Below, one piece after another: positions 5,560 through 5,809 of a DNA stretch of 5,809 nucleotides. This DNA comes from an uncultured Ruminococcus sp. Its GTDB lineage: Bacteria; Bacillota; Clostridia; Oscillospirales; Ruminococcaceae. Each line of letters opens with the position of its first letter. The stretch's first letter is position 1. Both the position numbers and the translations under genes were made by a program. The notes below the pieces were generated by a model that was not told the DNA's origin, did not search any database, and saw only the letters and a list, made by a program, of their open reading frames with translations. The stretch is from assembly GCA_905199285.1 (NCBI GenBank), contig CAJKFZ010000169.1, forward strand, positions 1-5,809, written 5' to 3'.

Positions 5560-5809
5560 ATGAAGTATAAAGGATTTTTTGTGAAGATCACATCGGATGA
5601 GTATCTGCCGAGAGAAAATGAGGATGGCGAGATCGTTGCCTGTGAGGGATTCAGAATCGAAGTTTTTGCTGACGAATCCGAAGAAGTAGAAATTGATATT
5701 TTTTCCGCTGCGGTTAATTTTGAACTGATTAAAAACAGTATTAATGAGGCAGAGCAGTTCGCAAAGGACTATATCGATTGTGAAGAAAAAGAATACTGCA
5801 GAATGCTTG
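5560..5809 (+). CDS. Small acidic hypothetical protein (partial, runs off right edge)
   Basis: An ATG at 5560 follows AGGAGG (5549-5554), which overlaps the last base of the preceding stop, and opens a frame with no stop before the window ends: 83 complete codons are visible. The protein begins MKYKGFFVKITSDEYL and is strongly acidic, with clusters such as ADESEEVEIDIF and later cysteines in DCEEKEYC. I see no known catalytic motif, signal peptide or membrane segment. The tight spacing and good ribosome site place it in the amidoligase/GGCT operon, so it may be a partner or substrate of these enzymes, but that is a guess from position. Its full length and family cannot be judged from this window. 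Confidence 0.75.
   Translation, partial: MKYKGFFVKITSDEYLPRENEDGEIVACEGFRIEVFADESEEVEIDIFSAAVNFELIKNSINEAEQFAKDYIDCEEKEYCRML

Noticed and set aside
5208..5591. Antisense open frame of 127 residues opposite the GGCT-like gene, and similar antisense frames opposite the recombinases and amidoligase
   Set aside because: They lie wholly over well-supported genes on the other strand, lack ribosome sites and recognisable motifs, and recur only because the genes themselves are repeated.
1..5809. CRISPR array, tRNA or rRNA genes, insertion-sequence ends
   Set aside because: No short regularly spaced repeats, cloverleaf-like segment or terminal inverted repeats with target duplication were seen; the only long repeat is the coding module.

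Overview
The window looks like part of an integrated mobile element in a gut-type Clostridia genome (Ruminococcus/Oscillospiraceae-like). This is inferred from moderate-to-low GC, strong AGGAGG-type ribosome sites, TTG starts and the type of serine recombinase; no marker gene fixes the species. All recognised genes are on the + strand, and no gene-free stretch exceeds about 100 bases.

The left three quarters is a diverged tandem repeat of a roughly 2.15 kb module. Copy 1 (1-2141) holds the C-terminal tail of an upstream gene (probably another serine recombinase), a complete 538-residue large serine recombinase, a terminator-like hairpin and only the first 121 codons of an amidoligase gene. 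At 2141/2142 the amidoligase is cut and joined to another copy of the same upstream tail. Copy 2 (2154-4292) repeats the order with a second 538-residue recombinase, a different hairpin at the same place and a complete 365-residue amidoligase. By hand count the recombinases are about 87% identical in protein, but differences concentrate in two DNA-binding patches: residues 217-246 in the recombinase domain (20 of 30 differ) and 346-356 in the zinc ribbon (8 of 11 differ). Most other nucleotide changes are synonymous, so the modules seem to have diverged as working genes before being joined.

The right quarter (3928-5809) is a compact operon: amidoligase, a 170-residue gamma-glutamylcyclotransferase (GGCT/AIG2)-fold protein, and a small acidic protein running off the right edge. 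Gaps are 10-11 bases and each downstream start has a good ribosome site. An amidoligase forms amide or isopeptide bonds and a GGCT-fold enzyme typically releases gamma-glutamyl groups, so a make-and-remove modification system is plausible. Both proteins end in acidic tails and the third is acidic throughout. The substrate is not visible.

The recombinases probably move the element, or are a family with different DNA targets. The amidoligase/GGCT genes are cargo or a helper function, expressed by transcription passing the hairpin behind the recombinase, since no clear promoter lies in the short gap.
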